From assembly GCF_932274485.2 (NCBI RefSeq), contig NC_065883.2, positions 12,646,222-12,710,221 of the forward strand: 64,000 bases of DNA, written 5' to 3'. A program made the position numbers and the translations under genes. Origin of the DNA: Patella vulgata (lineage: Eukaryota > Mollusca > Gastropoda > Patellidae). Shown in pieces: positions 53,174-64,000 of this stretch (position 1 is the first letter of the stretch; each line of letters starts with the position of its first letter). Under the pieces are notes generated by a model. It searched no databases. It saw only the letters and a program-made list of their open reading frames with translations, and was not told the DNA's origin.

Positions 53174-53900
53174 GATTGTGGTTAAAACATTATCTTACCT
53201 ACTTTTGTTTTAAAGATGGGTTCCCGTGTACAAACTGGGTGATTTAATGGTATATATGGACCAAAAACATATTCAAACTAATTAATTTGTCATAATTATG
53301 CTTCAAATCCTTCTCAAACATTGTAATTGCGAAGGAATGCCCTGCTATTAAAATTCGATCAAACCAGGTCATGTTTACGTCACGTCTTGGAAGTCAGAGG
53401 AGAAATCATTGCATACATAAGACGATGTTGTCTTTAATCGTTTACTATTTATTACAAATATTGAATCCTAATTAAATTCTCGGATTATCCACTACCCGCG
53501 TCTTTTTCCGTCATTTTTATCTCAGAAAGTATTGTACGTCTAACTCTTCATAAAGTTTATGAACTTGTACATCAAGCGCTCAATGTTCGCTTGTGACCTT
53601 TGACATCGTGCGTGCAGAAGGTCATAATCTTCAGGCTGTTGATTAGAGGAACCCTTACATTTTTGTCCTATATATGCTCCATGAGTGTTTTTCGGGGAAT
53701 CCAGTATTTTTCTAGTAAGATTGGATATCTCTACTTTCCATATATACCAAAATTGCCATACTTTTATTGGAAATAACCACCCGATAAATACTTTTCTGGG
53801 AACCCATCTTTAATCCTACACTTTTAATAAATACATAATAAAATCAAAAAAAATTATTTGGTTGGCAATAGCAACTGCCAAAGATTCCTTCCTTTATATA
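53174..53900. other. Intergenic, nothing recognised
   Basis: No exon or repeat end seen. Confidence 0.4.
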
Positions 53901-53902
53901 TA

Positions 53903-54045
53903 GAGAGAAATGGGGTTTAACGTCCACTCGACACAAACTAGGTCATTTTAAGACTACCATATGGTTCAAATCTATTTCAATAATTCGCTTGCATGTATGG
54001 GGTAACCATTCAGCCACCCACCCATCCTCCTTGTGGCACCGTAGA
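53903..54045 (-). mobile_element. SINE A, internally deleted
   Basis: Short GA tail and end domain, then a jump to the head end (GGTAACCATTCAGCCACCC); the central domain is missing. Confidence 0.75.
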
Positions 54046-54555
54046 AGATCGAAGAGACTTTTGATACTGCACATACAAAGTTTTCACCCAGTTTCTTGCG
54101 GCTTTTTCTGCGAGCTACTAAACCCTACGACCTGTGTTTTCATGTCCCGCGGTTGTGAGCTAGGTTTTAGGCTTAAAGTAGCTAAGTCTCTAACTCAATA
54201 TCATCCAAAATCTTCAACATTGAAAACACGATTTATTTGTCAAATTAAATCAACATTCATGTTGTGATCTTACCGGAAAAAGATGGGCTTTTGATATCCA
54301 ATATTTAAGACAAAATAAACATTTTACCATTGGTACATGAATCGTGTACCATAATGCGCTTCAGCCCCAGTTGTATCAAGAGACTCGAGGGACGAGGCTA
54401 GACACGATGCATCAAATCAAACCGCGTATGTAGACTGGAATAACCAGACGCTAGAAATTTGCACTCGCTTGAGACTGCTGGCTTATTTCGCCGAACATAA
54501 CTGATTTGAAATTGGAGTAAAAACGGAAACCATTGAATGTAAATCAGTTTATATA

Positions 54556-56552
54556 CCGTATTTTTCGGTGTATAAGGCGCATGCGTAGATAAGGCGCAGG
54601 GCGACTTTGGCAGAGGTGTTTCAGGAAAAAAAAAATATGCGTGGCTTAGGCGCACCCTTTCCCAGCGCGTGTGAAACTCGTGCCATAACATATGTGACTC
54701 AAATCCACCTGCGATCTCCAGTAACTAGGTCAAACTCTATTGTTTACAGTCATAATAATTACCGATATTTAGCCGTATCAAGCTTTATATAATTATATTT
54801 CTTTATGAAATAAATTGCTTTTGTTACATTTGTTTATATTAATTATAACACGCAATTGCATTATTGCATAACTTTCAGCTGTAATTCTGTTGCTCGTACG
54901 GTAGTGAAATTGTCATTCAAGTCCCGCCCACAACAAACATGGCCGTCTATTACATCGTGTTAAATTCGTAAGTAATTGTCTGTGATAAATGAATCGGTTT
55001 TGATGATAAACAAATTAAATAATACCTGTAGAAATAATATATCATGATCAGCTACTCACAACTTAAATCCTGACTACCGGTAAAAGAGAAACAACAATTC
55101 CAGTTTACTCCAAGTTATGCAAACAACTGACAAACGATAGCGTCTGTTGCCCCGCCCACTCCACGCGTCATGACAATACCCAGATTGTAGCCATTTAGAT
55201 CTATCAGTAAAATAATACAATAGCATTTTTAATACCAATCAAAAAAACAATGATTTTGTCAACTACAAACAACTTCATAAAGAAAACGGTAACAACTCAC
55301 TGGTAGATAATTAACTATACCGGTAAAATAATACAATAGCATTTTTAATACCAATCAAAGAAACAATGATTTTGTCAACTACAAACGACTTCATAAAGAA
55401 AACGATAACAACTCACTGGTAGATAATTAACTATACCGGTAAATTATAACAATGGGCCAATCACTGAATCCATGTTGAATGAAAACCGTCGGTAACTTAA
55501 AACGGTTACTAAAAGACAGTCTTGCTCAAAGAAAACACCCCGATGTATATAAAACACCAGTGAACATTCCATCATTCTTAAAAATTATTTATTCAGAATG
55601 GCTACGAGACGAACCGCTTATACCGCTAAGGAGAAGTTGAGGGTAATTAGTTACGCTGAAGCACACGGTAATAGGGCCGCGGGTCGTGAATTTAGTTTGG
55701 GGGAGTCAAACGTGAGACGTTGGAGGGCGATGAAGGGGAAACTTACCGACATGAAACCTAGTAAAGAAGCGAATAGGTGGAGCGCCGCACGTTATCCTCA
55801 AATTGAGAGAGAATTGGTATTCTGTCAGTTTAACTGTAATCCCGCCCATTAACGCTGTCATTGTAACAGACAATACCCATAGCCTATGGTATAATGAGCG
55901 TGTGCTCAATGGAAATTACCCTTCTAATAGCCAATGAAAACTCTTGTCTGTCGGAAGCCCCGCCTTTTCGTCAACTTGACTGATATCACCGTTGACGACA
56001 CACTGTTTGGATTGCCGACAGTGGCTAACTGTACCGGTAAACGGATTAGCAGAAATATATGTCATCAAATACGCAGGAATAATAGAAATATTAACGATAA
56101 TTTTGCAGATATTGTTAGCACTGTCGTTTATGACTAACGGTATACGGAAAAGCCGGAATAATAGAAATATGACTAACGGTATACGGAAAAGCCGATACCG
56201 TATCTTAAATGGCCGCCATATTTATTGCACGAAAAATGACGACATCGGAATGTCGGAATAGCAGGAAAATATGTCATCTAATTATTTACGATATCTTTGC
56301 AGATATTTTAATAACACTAAACCGCTATTGACCCATATTGTTGCCACTGTCGTCTATGACTAACGGTATACGGGATATCGGTATGGGAAATGGCCGCCAT
56401 CTTTATTGCTGTTGTCCATATGATCAACTTCAGACCTCGATGTTGACACACAGAAAAGCCAAGATTTGCTTAATACTATGTATTAGGCGCACCCCTTCTA
56501 GAAAATAAAATACCTGGTAAAAACAGTGCGCCTTATACACTGAAAAATACGG
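54556..56552 (+). mobile_element. pogo/Tigger-type transposon, 1997 bp, TA target
   Basis: Inverted ends CCGTATTTTTCGGTGTATAA and, on the right, TTATACACTGAAAAATACGG, with TA on both sides. Subterminal GGCGCA motifs recur (ATAAGGCGCA, TTAGGCGCACCC). The undisturbed site is preserved in the paralogous repeat at about 31130. It encodes only an N-terminal DNA-binding domain. Internal tandem duplications lie at 55203-55440 (about 118 bp twice) and 56128-56200. Confidence 0.88.
55598..55852 (+). CDS. Truncated pogo-type transposase, DNA-binding domain only
   Basis: An 84-codon frame. Residues 7-45 (YTAKEKLRVISYAEAHGNR and the following AAGREFSLGESNVRRWR) match the psq/CENP-B N-terminal helix-turn-helix of pogo-family transposases, which binds the element's ends. 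The DDE catalytic domain is absent, and what follows is non-coding. A TATATAAAACACC stretch at 55548-55560 lies 40-50 bp upstream and could act as a promoter. Such a product could only bind, not cut, so it might compete with full transposases; that is inference. Confidence 0.7.
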   Translation: MATRRTAYTAKEKLRVISYAEAHGNRAAGREFSLGESNVRRWRAMKGKLTDMKPSKEANRWSAARYPQIERELVFCQFNCNPAH

Positions 56553-56636
56553 TACATTCATATTACAGTATTATATGCGTTGCGACCCACTTTTGTCAAT
56601 TTCTAGGTCCCAAATGTTAGCGATTTAGCTCCCTTA

Positions 56637-56674
<38 letters not shown>

Positions 56675-56978
56675 TGGGGTTTAATGTCCACTAAACACAA
56701 ACTATATCTTTTTGGGACTAACATATTCATTCGCCCTCCCCCCCTCCCCTGCCGACACAAACTAGGTCATTTTGAGACTAACATATGGTTCAATTTTTAT
56801 TTTAATAATTAGCTTGCGCATAGGTGTCTTTAGCAGTGGGAGGAAACCGGAGGACCCAGAGAAAATCCCCGATGTTGGACAGGCAATCCTACTCCTTGTC
56901 ACATACAACCAGGGAATCGCGAAATCAGTTGACTCAATGAAAGGCCTACGATACAGCGCGCACATGCCATCCAACCCC
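56637..56978 (-). mobile_element. SINE A, dimer-like copy
   Basis: Tail and end domain (56637-56730), then a C-rich join, then the end domain again from CGACACAAACTAGGTC and a complete central domain and head. Two SINE pieces are fused in the same orientation. Confidence 0.78.
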
Positions 56979-57084
56979 CTGCTAGGCTTTAGACTCTGAC
57001 TACTGCAGCACCTCATAGAATATAAAAAAAAATCTAAACAAACCTCATTATCAAAAGGAATTAAGATTTCAGGCTTTCTAAACA

Positions 57085-57365
57085 TAGCTTTTGAATTTCA
57101 TCCAAATTGGTGAAAAATTGTGACCTCTCTAGAGTGTCCACAAGCTAAAAACGAGGTATTTCTTACAATCAGGGGCCATAATCCATGTAGTTATTGTCCG
57201 ATACATGTCAATCTCGAAAAGAACGGAGATCTTTGGGAGATAAACCAATATTTAAAGTTTAGTCAAAATTGGGTGAAAATTATAAACTCTTGAGTGTCTA
57301 CAAATAATTACGGACGGACATCGTGAAGTTTATCCATGTAGACAAAAGACCTACGATATCAATTC
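57085..57365. repeat. Dispersed repeat with 'AATCAGGGGCCATAATCC' core
   Basis: Shares ATTGTGACC, TCCACAAGCTAAAAA and CAATCAGGGGCCATAATCC with 34880-35470; ends near GGACGGACATCGTG. Confidence 0.65.
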
Positions 57366-58777
57366 GAGAGTAAACTATTACATACTAAAATGACTTATTT
57401 TCACTCTAGAAACACAAAACCCATATTTTGGATAACATTTAAACTAGTTTCTGATATTAAAGGTCCTGTGACATAGTCTCACATTAATGATTTTTTAAAG
57501 TTGCACAGACTCTTTGTTTACAAACCAATTTTGACAAATCTTTAAAAATAAGCACTAACCAATTAGCATCACCATTTTACCCGATATTAAAGTTTTACAC
57601 TTTTTTTTAAAAAAAAATATCAATTTTATGACGTCACTTTAAAAAAAAAACCTATGTCAAATATAAAAATTCTAATTGCTCTGATCGACTGCGAATTGTG
57701 AATGGTTTCCCAAAATATAACGATATTGAAACTAGAGGCTACAATGTCCAAGAATAAAAGTTGAGAAATACAAACAGCTACAAATTGGTGATAACCCCAA
57801 TCAAATTGATAATGTACATAGTAAACAATTTTTTCTTCAGATTATAGGTTTGATATACAATATGTATAAGTCATAATATTATAATTATAGCTATCATGTT
57901 ACTTGAATTAAAATGACTGTGCTTAAAGTTACAATTTCATATTTTCTAAGAAAGTCAAAACATAATTATTTCTATATCTTTTGCTCAATAGGTTGTCAAC
58001 TCACTATTACACGATCATAGGTGTCATTCTCACACTTAAAACTCATTTACACCAGAAATAATAACACAATTACCTCCCTTTTTTTCTATTCTCCACCATG
58101 GAGTAGTTATCTTCAAACGTTGGAATTTGAAGATGAAAATGATATTTTTGCCAATTTCTCAACTGGCAATGAATTATAGGATTAATAGGATATTCTTTAA
58201 CAAGGTAGGACAGTTTATAGATACCATCTATTTTAAGGCTTTATTTTAATAAATTTTAAAAATATAACTTAAAAATATGAAATTGCAACTTTAAAAACCT
58301 GTTCTAAGAATTTTCATTTTCCCACTTACATGTTTATCATCTTTACCAGGTAAATGTTTATGTTCAATTGGAAAAGAAAAGTCAATGCTACAGCTAAAGT
58401 TGTTGCTGAGACAGATGCCATGCATGAGGCAGGGTATGCTTACACTGTATTGTGCACAGAACACCTAATGATGCTAAATAGATTTCATTGTTTGTTGTAG
58501 CTTGCAACAAAAGAGTCTCTTTGTTCAATTTATGCAGTTTTACTTTCACTTTTAATTCGTTGAAAGAAAATTGCATATCTATAAGTCAAGAGCATAATAC
58601 AAAAAAACAATTGGGTAAACCAAGTTTAAACATGATATACATAATCTGACAACTGATTGGGAAAGCCAAGTTTTAAATACGTAATAATTGCATAGAATGT
58701 GAATCTCAAGAAGGTCCTGGATAAAAATATTAATTTGTTAGTGCTAGAAATAAAGATCAACAACAGAACAAGTCAAA

Positions 58778-58792
58778 ATGGTTGAGGAACAA
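58778..58792 (+). CDS. PHYHIPL-like: PHYHIP-like copy B, exon 1
   Basis: ATG plus four codons followed by GTAAGT, identical to copy A exon 1, including the base context just upstream. Confidence 0.66.
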
Positions 58793-61700
58793 GTAAGTCA
58801 CTACAATATAATTCAGTAAAACATTTAATATTAAATACAGGTAATATTTTCATATTTGCAAGGGATTATTTAGGTAGTCTTCTCTCTTGTCTTACTCATT
58901 TCCATATCATAATGCTATTTTGAAAGTCGAAATCTTTCCTTTCTTTAAAGATACGTTGCTAGGCAACGAAACATACACCCACACAGGCTAAATCGTCCTC
59001 AACAAGAGTTGTCACATATTTTTACTTTTTTCGGTAATGAAACATTTATAATACATTAAAATCTGATTAAGAGTAACAACTCATTAAGTAATTATCAGAA
59101 AACCATTAGAATTTGTTTGGTTTTTATAAAGTTCTGCCCCATGCTAACGTTTAGTATACGAAACTTTTAACATCATGGATTTAGCTGTTCAAGTCATAAA
59201 AATTCATTGAAAATGAATATACTTGTTTGTCTCAAGATCTTAAACTCTGTGTATCAATCTGAAGTCAATTGGATGATAACTTTAGCCCCTAGAGCGTCAC
59301 AAGATTTTTCAAAGTAATCAAGGGCAATAACTCTGGCAGTAATTATCAGAAATCACTGAAAATCAATAGGCTTATTTGTCTCATCACCTTAAACACTGTG
59401 TATAAACTAAAACTCAATCGGAAATTAGCTTTAGCCTCTAGAGCATCCACAAGATTTTTTGAAGTGATCAAGGGTCATAACTCTGGCAGTAATTATCGAA
59501 AATTGCTGAAAATGAATAGACCTCTTCGTCTCATGACCTTAAACACTGTATATAAATTTATTTAAAGTCAATCGGATATTAACTTTAGCCTCTAGAGCGT
59601 CCACAAGATTTTTTGAAGTGATCAAGGGCCATATACGACCACATTTCAATGTGGTCGTATAAAAAGTAACTCAATCTACTATTCCTTCTTTTAAAGGAGA
59701 AGTCTCAGTTTTCACAATATTATCCATAAATCAAAACTTTTTATATTAATAATCTTATGCTAAATAAAATGCAAAGAAATTTCGGTTTGGAAAATGATCT
59801 CCAAAACTGTTTATAGGAGATACATAGCTCTTTTAGCACTCGTCTCCAATTTTCTGTAAGTCACAGCCCCACCCCCCACCACTTAAACCATGATTTTTCA
59901 GATATAACGCGATTGCTAGTCAAAAACTGGATGCTGTTATTTCTATGAGAACATATCACAGAACTTCAGATAGTTGTTTTGGGACCTCAAAAAAGGATTT
60001 TAAGAGCCCTCCACACAGTTTTTTAAATGACTGAAAGATAAAGTACCGGGCAAAAGGAAGTTGACATATGTAAATCCAGTTTTATCTATATAATAATGTT
60101 GCAATAAGTTGAGATATCACAGAAAAGGGGGATTGGTTGGTCGAATGGTCAGCACATGCACGTTGTATCATAAAGTCTGTTCTTGAGTCAACTGGCATGG
60201 TTTCGATTCCCTGGTGTACGTGGCAAGAAGTAGGGTCGCCTGTCCAACCTCGTGGATTTTCTCCACGTCCTCTGGTTTCCCCCCACTGCTAAAGACCCCT
60301 TCGCGTAGGACCTAGCTTATGTCGAGTGGATCTTAAACCCCATTTCTCTCTCTTTTTATTAGACTCTCTCTCATATCCGAAAACATTTGACAAAATATAC
60401 CCTTGTATACACATCACAGTCACCGAATGCAGGATATGCTGAATTTCCGCAGTCACAAAAAATCGTAAAACCAGGATTGTGGGTATTTTCTCAAGGTTAT
60501 TCGGTATGAAAACAGAGATGCAAAGATTAATATTGGAAAAACAAGGCAGAAGAGAGAGAGAGAGAAATGGGGTTTAACGTCCACTCAACACAAACTAGGT
60601 CATTTCGGGACTAACATATGGTTTAATTTTATTTCAATAATTCGCTTGCGCATAGGGGTCTTTAGCAGTGGGAGATAACCGGAGGACCCGGAGAAAACCC
60701 ACGAGGTTGGACAGGCGACCCTACTCCTTGTAAACAAGGCAGGGTTATTGGTATGGTACAGATGGGACTTCTTAACGGCAAATTGCAATAACATTCCACA
60801 GCAGTCCAACGGCCATTAGCAATCTTTTCCAGCAATTTCAATAAACAGGCCGAACTCCAGCTGAAGACCGCTGTGTCGGGACAATTCACCTCCAGAACAG
60901 GTTTGTAACTGTGACAGCAAAGGCAGCCACAGCATTGGGATACCCCATAAACAGACACACTGTCTCCTGATGGCTCCACATCGTTGGTACAAGAGAGCCT
61001 ACAGACCATTTCGAGGAATGATCTTGAGACCTCAAAACTATCAGTGCAGGTTACAATGGGCAAGAATTGTACATCCTGGCAGCAGGATGATAGGCAATGT
61101 GTGCTCTTCACAGATGAAAGTAGCCTCAACCTGTTCAGAATTGATGGCCAGGTTTGTGTTTATCACCGTAGAGGGGAGAGACTGGCACCTAACTGCACTG
61201 AAGATGTTCAGCCTTATGCTGGTGGTCGCGTAATGATATGGACAGGGACTTATGACCAGCAGAGAACAAGACTTGTTTTCATCCATGACAGACCAAAGAT
61301 ACTGAGATGAAGTTCTGCAACCTGTGGCAGTGCCATTCATGCAACAGCAACACAGAGTTACCATTCTGCAGCATTATAATGCCCGACCACATACTGCTAG
61401 ACTGGTTCGTGATTTATTTGAACAATGTTGACATCCACATATTACCTTGGCCAGTAAGTTCTCCTGACATGAACCTAATAGACCACCCCTGGGATCTTGA
61501 TCGGCAATTGAGGCAACAGTCATATCTCTTGCAAACCGACATCAGCTTGAGCAAGATTGATTGCAAGAATGGCAAAGGATTCCCAATGATGTCATGAGAC
61601 AGATGGTACAGATGGGACTTCTCAACGGCAAATTGCAATAACATTCCACAGCAGTCCAACGGCCATTAGCAATCTTTTCCAGCAATTTCAATAAACAGGC

Positions 61701-63797
61701 CGAACTCAAAACTGACCAAGATCCGGGTCACAACTCCAGCTGAAGACCGCTGTATCGGGACAATTCACCTCCAGAACAGGTTTGTAACTGTGACAGCAAA
61801 GGCAGCCACAGCATTGGGATACCCCATCAACAGACACACTGTCTCCTGATGGCTCCACATCGTTGGTACAAGAGCCTACAGACCATTTCTAGGAATGATC
61901 TTGAGACCTCAAAACTATCAGTGCAGGTTACAATGGGCAAGAATTGTACATCCTGGCAGCAGGATGATAGGCAATGTGTGCTCTTCACAGATGAAAGTAG
62001 CCTCAACCTGTTCAGAATTGATGGCCAGGTTTGTGTTTATCACCGTAGAGGGGAGAGACTGGCACCTAACTGCACTGAAGATGTTCAGCCTTATGCTGGT
62101 GGTCGCGTAATGATATGGACAGGGACTTATGACCAGCAGAGAACAAGACTTGTTTTCATCCATGACAGACCAAAGATACTGAGATGAAGTTCTGCAACCT
62201 GTGGCAGTGCCATTCATGCAACAGCAACACAGAGTTACCATTCTGCAGCATTATAATGCCCGACCACATACTGCTAGACTGGTTCGTGATTTATTTGAAC
62301 AATGTTGACATCCACATATTACCTTGGCCAGTAAGTTCTCCTGACATGAACCTAATAGACCACCCCTGGGATCTTGATCGGCAATTGAGGCAACAGTCAT
62401 ATCTCTTGCAAACCGACATCAGCTTGAGCAAGATTGATTGCAAGAATGGCAAAGGATTCCCAATGATGTCATGAGACAGATGACGACATCCATGAGGAGA
62501 TGCGTACGGCAGCCATGCACACTATTAATGTTGTGTCTTGTCAAATGATCAGACTGCATATGGACTTATTCGAGGGTTTCTCCTTTTTATGGAATATTTA
62601 CACAGAGTGTCCACTTTCTTTTGCCGGGTAGTTTATATTTATGATATTCTGTCATTTTGTGTAAATTGAATAATAAACTTCTGAAGTTATTTCAAACTTC
62701 TTTCCTTTTCAAGTAATTAATTAAATCCATTTGAAATAAGTTTGTTTTTCATTTTTGCAGAAAAATTTTTCCATTGGTTCAACAATAATCAAAATAACAT
62801 ACGACCGTGACCAAATTAGCAGAATAATTTGTGCTGTTCAAAATACTGACAACAACGAAACAAATTTCTACTTTCTAAATTGTACAAATTTGTGGCAAAT
62901 CGATCAAAACCAGCATCCTCCAAATACAGAGCTCAAAATTACTATATATGGTCTTAAAATAAATGAACCCAAAGTTATTTTAAGTAATACAATTATTATC
63001 AACAGTTCAGTACATGATATGAGATTAGAAAGTCACAGCGGACATGGCCAATCTCCAATCTCAGTAGCGGTAAGTATAATAACTCATTTATTAAAAATAA
63101 TTAATTATGAGGGATACCTGTATTTTTTAAACTCCTTAAAATCACTCAAACTTAGCAAAGACTTAATAGATTTAAACATGCATGATGCAACACAGTTACA
63201 ATCATGCATGATGTAACACAATAACAGTACAATCATGCATGAAGTAACACAGTAACAGTATAATCATGCATGATGTAACACACTAACAGTATAATCATGC
63301 ATGATGTAACACAGTACAGTACAATCATGCATGATGTAACACTGTACAGTACAATCATGCATGATGTAACACACTAACAGTATAATCATGCATGATGTAA
63401 CACAGTACAGTACAATCATGCATTATGAAACATAGTACAGTACAAATATTACATTTTTTCTACTTTTTGTAGTCTGATGAATTGAAATTCAACGTTGATC
63501 AAAGAGTCGATGAAATGACCAATGAATCCAGTATTATATTTAAATGTGAAGATGTGCCACTACCAACAAGTATTGAATTTAAATATCACTACATACAGAT
63601 AATACAAACAACAAGTACAACTAATCATGTATCAAGCTACAACGAATATGTTGAATTGACAACCACCGATAACAATGAAATACCATGTGTCAATCTACCA
63701 TCTAGAGAGGCTGTTAAATACAAGATTTATAGAGTCTCTCAATCTGGTAATAGATATCATGTGACTAAAACTTCTGACCAATCAGAGTTTATTACTC
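58778..63797 (+). CDS. PHYHIPL-like: PHYHIP-like gene, copy B (partial, right-truncated by window)
   Basis: Coding exons 58778-58792, 62761-63069 and 63473-63797 have the same lengths and phases as in copy A (15, 309 and 325 bases). All frames are open and all splice signals are kept, so the copy looks functional as far as it can be seen. The domain-bearing fourth exon would lie beyond 64000. Exons 2 and 3 together differ from copy A at about eleven bases by eye, six of them replacement changes, with no stop or frameshift. Intron 1 is longer here (58793-62760) because its Tc1 element carries an extra internal duplication. Whether the last exon exists is not shown by this window. Confidence 0.78.
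59000..59662. repeat. Array of ~150-bp units ending in a hairpin (intron 1, copy B)
   Basis: Partner of 39000-39815; the hairpin ACCACATTTCAATGTGGTCG is kept and is a more perfect palindrome here. Confidence 0.78.
60127..60353 (+). mobile_element. SINE A nested in Tc1 (copy B)
   Basis: Shared insertion; no clear difference from the copy A partner by eye. Confidence 0.82.
60551..60731 (-). mobile_element. SINE A nested in Tc1 (copy B)
   Basis: Shared insertion with the same AAACAAGGCAG flanks, so it predates the segmental duplication. Confidence 0.88.
62761..63069 (+). CDS. PHYHIPL-like: PHYHIP-like copy B, exon 2
   Basis: 309 bases between a TTTTTGCAG acceptor and a GCG|GTAAGT donor. Replacement differences from copy A are I to N at the second codon, S to N, D to N and Q to H; two further differences are silent. 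The frame is open throughout. Confidence 0.78.
63176..63445. repeat. Minisatellite with TGCATG in intron 2 (copy B)
   Basis: About nine units, eight with exact TGCATG. Unit order differs from copy A, so the array has changed since the duplication. Confidence 0.88.
63473..63797 (+). CDS. PHYHIPL-like: PHYHIP-like copy B, exon 3
   Basis: 325 bases, FN3-like, same boundaries as copy A. Five differences by eye: T to K and E to Q, plus three silent. The phase-1 donor CTC|GTAAGT is kept. The sequence after it also matches copy A up to the SINE at the window end. Confidence 0.78.
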
Positions 63798-63934
63798 GTA
63801 AGTATGAAACAATTATACCATTACAATCAAATGATTGTATTCAATTGCATCATAAGTCATAAGTCATAATTTATTGGGTGAGGAAGATAACAGAACACAT
63901 ATACAACTGTGGGGACTTCTTTGTTGATCCATAG

Positions 63935-63937
<3 letters not shown>

Positions 63938-63982
<45 letters not shown>

Positions 63983-64000
63983 TGGGATTTAACGTCCCCT
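63938..64000 (-). mobile_element. SINE A, cut by window end
   Basis: (GA)n tail and the first bases of the conserved end (GGGATTTAACGTCCCC), matching the SINE at 43215. Confidence 0.8.

Larger units (their letters stand above)
60046..62628 (+). mobile_element. Tc1-type transposon with internal duplication (intron 1, copy B)
   Basis: Same ends and TA target as in copy A. Transposase pieces appear twice because 60756-61605 and 61606-62482 are tandem copies (850 and 877 bp). The first unit lacks 29 bp near 60857 but keeps a continuous RAYRPFRGMILRPQNY frame that copy A and the second unit lost through a 2-bp deletion. All copies are broken. Confidence 0.9.
57746..64000. repeat. Segmental duplication, copy B
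   Basis: Partner of 38094-43260 at an offset of about 19.9 kb. Extra here: about 355 bp at 57929-58283 (a repeat also seen at 31.4 kb), 55 bp near 58420-58475, and an 877-bp internal duplication in the Tc1. Missing here: one 141-bp unit and about 107 bp of the hairpin array. Cut by the window edge. Confidence 0.88.

Noticed and set aside
58354-58500. Plus-strand frame in copy B (NATAKVVAETD region) that looked protein-like
   Set aside because: Only about 49 codons, absent from copy A, and no splice-compatible neighbour.

Overview
This window looks like nuclear DNA of a lophotrochozoan animal, most likely a mollusc. It is intron-rich, about 60-65% A+T by eye, and packed with tRNA-derived SINEs, small DNA transposons and minisatellites. 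The organism call is an inference from repeat types and gene style; no marker gene fixes it. No bacterial-type genes, CRISPR arrays, rRNA genes or reverse-transcriptase ORFs were seen.

Genes. (1) A complete four-exon plus-strand gene at 38835-45927 encodes a 443-residue phytanoyl-CoA hydroxylase-interacting-protein-like (PHYHIP/PHYHIPL family) protein, with FN3-like N-terminal modules and the family's conserved C-terminal domain. (2) A second copy at 58778-63797 has its first three exons intact and runs off the right edge. It belongs to a duplicated block of at least 5 kb that starts near 38.1 kb and again near 57.75 kb, an offset of about 19.9 kb. (3) A six-exon minus-strand gene spread over 37294-22014 was assembled from short exons with matching phases. 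It encodes a 222-residue lysine- and acid-rich, partly coiled-coil protein with a possible SUMO-interaction motif; I could not name it. Its start lies head to head with PHYHIP-like copy A.

Layout. 1-22 kb: mostly gene-free DNA with two SINE families (A, with a (GA/CT)n tail; B, with a TTTCA-type tail), an 862-bp hAT element with 8-bp target duplication, small foldback elements, and two large minisatellites (14.4 and 18.8 kb). 22-37.3 kb: the minus-strand gene with repeat-filled introns. 38-46 kb: PHYHIP-like copy A, with a Tc1-type transposon in intron 1, a minisatellite carrying TGCATG motifs in intron 2, and a 1.3-kb long-inverted-repeat element in intron 3. 46-57.7 kb: hairpin elements, a 9-bp-TSD MITE, a decayed MULE-like transposase, a 1205-bp TA-flanked element, arrays of ~150-bp units, and a 1997-bp pogo/Tigger-type element encoding only a DNA-binding domain. 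57.7-64 kb: duplicate copy B, whose Tc1 element carries its own internal duplication.

The strongest observations beyond genes are a composite SINE insertion at 17934-18494 that carries DNA from the 24-kb locus, two SINE families sharing one 3' end, a minisatellite that grew from a SINE tRNA head, and the expanding TGCATG repeat in the PHYHIP-like intron. All splice models come from sequence signals and phase only, with no transcript evidence.
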